This document shows positions 25,280-26,187 of a stretch of DNA of 26,187 nt, piece by piece. Origin of the DNA: VMSU01 sp031400755 (GTDB lineage Bacteria > Desulfobacterota > Desulfobulbia > Desulfobulbales > VMSU01); the NCBI GenBank assembly GCA_031400755.1, contig JANNQL010000166.1:1-26187 (forward strand), in the 5' to 3' direction. How positions within the stretch are numbered: the first letter of the stretch is position 1; each line of letters starts with the position of its first letter. The notes under the pieces are model-generated. The model searched no databases. It had not been told where the DNA came from and saw only the letters and a program-made list of their open reading frames with translations. A program made the translations under genes and the position numbers.

Positions 25280-26187
25280 TCAATACTTTTCAAACTCATC
25301 ATCCAGATGATCCCCACAGCCCTTCCCTCCCATATCCAGGTTTACCGCACCACCATGCCCGCCAGCCTTGGCTGATTTATGGATGGTGGTGTGCGGCACG
25401 GCGTGATGGGCGATGGCAATGGGCCTTGCGGCGCTGTGCCTTGGCGCTGACGCAACCCGTTGCCGCCCGCCTGTATCCAAAGTAAAAAAGGCGATGATGG
25501 ATTTGAGCTGTTCGGCCTGGCTGGAGAGTTCTTCGGTGGTGGAGGCCATCTCCTCGGCAGCACTGGCGTTTTGCTGAATGACCTGGTCCAATTGCTGGAT
25601 GGCCTTGTTGATCTGCTCGGCCCCGGTGTCCTGTTCTTTACTGGAGGCGGTGATCTCCTGGACCAGTTCCGCCGTCTTCTGGATGTCGGGCAGCATCTTG
25701 TTCAACATGTCGCCGGCCTGCTCGGCGATGGCGACACTCGAAGTCGATAGCTGGCTGATCTCGCCGGCGGCAGCCTGGCTGCGCTCGGCAAGCTTTCTGA
25801 CTTCGGAGGCGACTACCGCGAAGCCCTTGCCGTGCTCGCCGGCCCGCGCCGCTTCTATTGCCGCGTTCAAGGCCAGGAGGTTGGTCTGGCGGGCGATTTC
25901 TTCAATAATCGAAATCTTGGTGGCGATCTGCTTCATGGCCGAGACCGTCTCAATCACGGCCTTGCCGCCGTCCTTGGCGTCGGAGGCGCTCTTGACCGCG
26001 ATCTTTTCGGTCTGCATGGCGTTGTCGGTGTTCTGGCGGATATTGGCCGCCATCTCTTCCATGCTCGAAGAAATCTCTTCGGCGCTGGCCGCCTGCTCGG
26101 TCGCGCCCTGCGACATCTGCTGGGCCGTGGCCGATAGTTCCTGCCCGCCGCCGGCGACATTTTCGGCAGCACTTTGCACCTCAGAGA
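25280..26187 (-). CDS. Methyl-accepting chemotaxis protein, copy 2, N-terminal part outside the window
   Basis: The frame is open to the right edge, so only the last ~302 residues are visible: the signalling coiled coil with the EIARQTNLLALNAAIEAARA hairpin tip, and the His/Gly-rich tail ending in DDEFEKY. Through the signalling domain it differs from copy 1 at only about three positions; the tail differs more. The sensor domain is not visible, so whether both receptors sense the same signal is unknown. It is first in transcription order of the visible chemotaxis cluster. Confidence 0.93.
   Translation of the reverse strand, partial: SEVQSAAENVAGGGQELSATAQQMSQGATEQAASAEEISSSMEEMAANIRQNTDNAMQTEKIAVKSASDAKDGGKAVIETVSAMKQIATKISIIEEIARQTNLLALNAAIEAARAGEHGKGFAVVASEVRKLAERSQAAAGEISQLSTSSVAIAEQAGDMLNKMLPDIQKTAELVQEITASSKEQDTGAEQINKAIQQLDQVIQQNASAAEEMASTTEELSSQAEQLKSIIAFFTLDTGGRQRVASAPRHSAARPIAIAHHAVPHTTIHKSAKAGGHGGAVNLDMGGKGCGDHLDDEFEKY

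Larger units (their letters stand above)
21397..26187 (-). repeat. Tandem duplication of an mcp-MITE-cheW unit
   Basis: The unit 24325-21397 (mcp, MITE, cheW) is repeated as 26187-24399 (mcp, MITE, cheW; cut by the window edge). Coding parts are highly similar, with mostly silent base differences. The spacers have drifted more and carry extra or deleted repeat segments. Confidence 0.8.

Overview
The window looks like a chromosomal segment of a Gram-negative, motile, respiring bacterium with roughly 55% G+C. A lipid A gene (lpxB), a very large periplasm-targeted multiheme c-type cytochrome and a CheW/CheR/CheD/CheB chemotaxis set together suggest Desulfobacterota (former Deltaproteobacteria, for example a Desulfobulbales- or Desulfuromonadales-like lineage). 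That assignment is inference; no rRNA or other marker gene is present.

Region 1 (1-4405, + strand) reads as one operon: the end of a DUF349-repeat protein, a Gfo/Idh/MocA oxidoreductase that may be a GnnA-type UDP-GlcNAc 3-dehydrogenase, and lpxB. lpxB is broken by one extra A in an A7 run; removing that A restores a perfect family sequence.

Region 2 (4406-5097) has no large gene. It holds a nested MITE-like repeat, a 13-bp perfect dyad, a second dyad, a sigma-54 type -24/-12 promoter and a 31-codon leader ORF whose stop overlaps the next start.

Region 3 (5090-15319, + strand) is one gene of 3409 codons. It encodes a Sec signal peptide, about 1000 residues with 29 CXXCH motifs plus one CX4CH and one CX3CH, a linker, and about 2100 residues made of 14 Calx-beta domains interrupted by two copies of an unnamed ~225-residue module. 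It is best read as a secreted or cell-surface cytochrome/adhesin fusion, and it is the most unusual object in the window. A DUF3524 glycosyltransferase of the tRNA-queuosine mannosyltransferase family follows 22 bases later.

Region 4 (16462-26187, - strand) reads, in transcription order: mcp (cut by the window edge), cheW, mcp, cheW, cheR, cheD, cheB, then a separate promoter, glgB (glycogen branching enzyme) and a small conserved-looking ORF. The two mcp-cheW pairs are near-identical duplicates. Each carries a copy of the same MITE in its mcp-cheW spacer, so the element probably predates the duplication. CheW links the receptors to a CheA kinase that is not in the window. CheR, CheB and CheD modify the receptors, whose C-terminal EFEKY matches the CheR-docking pentapeptide pattern.
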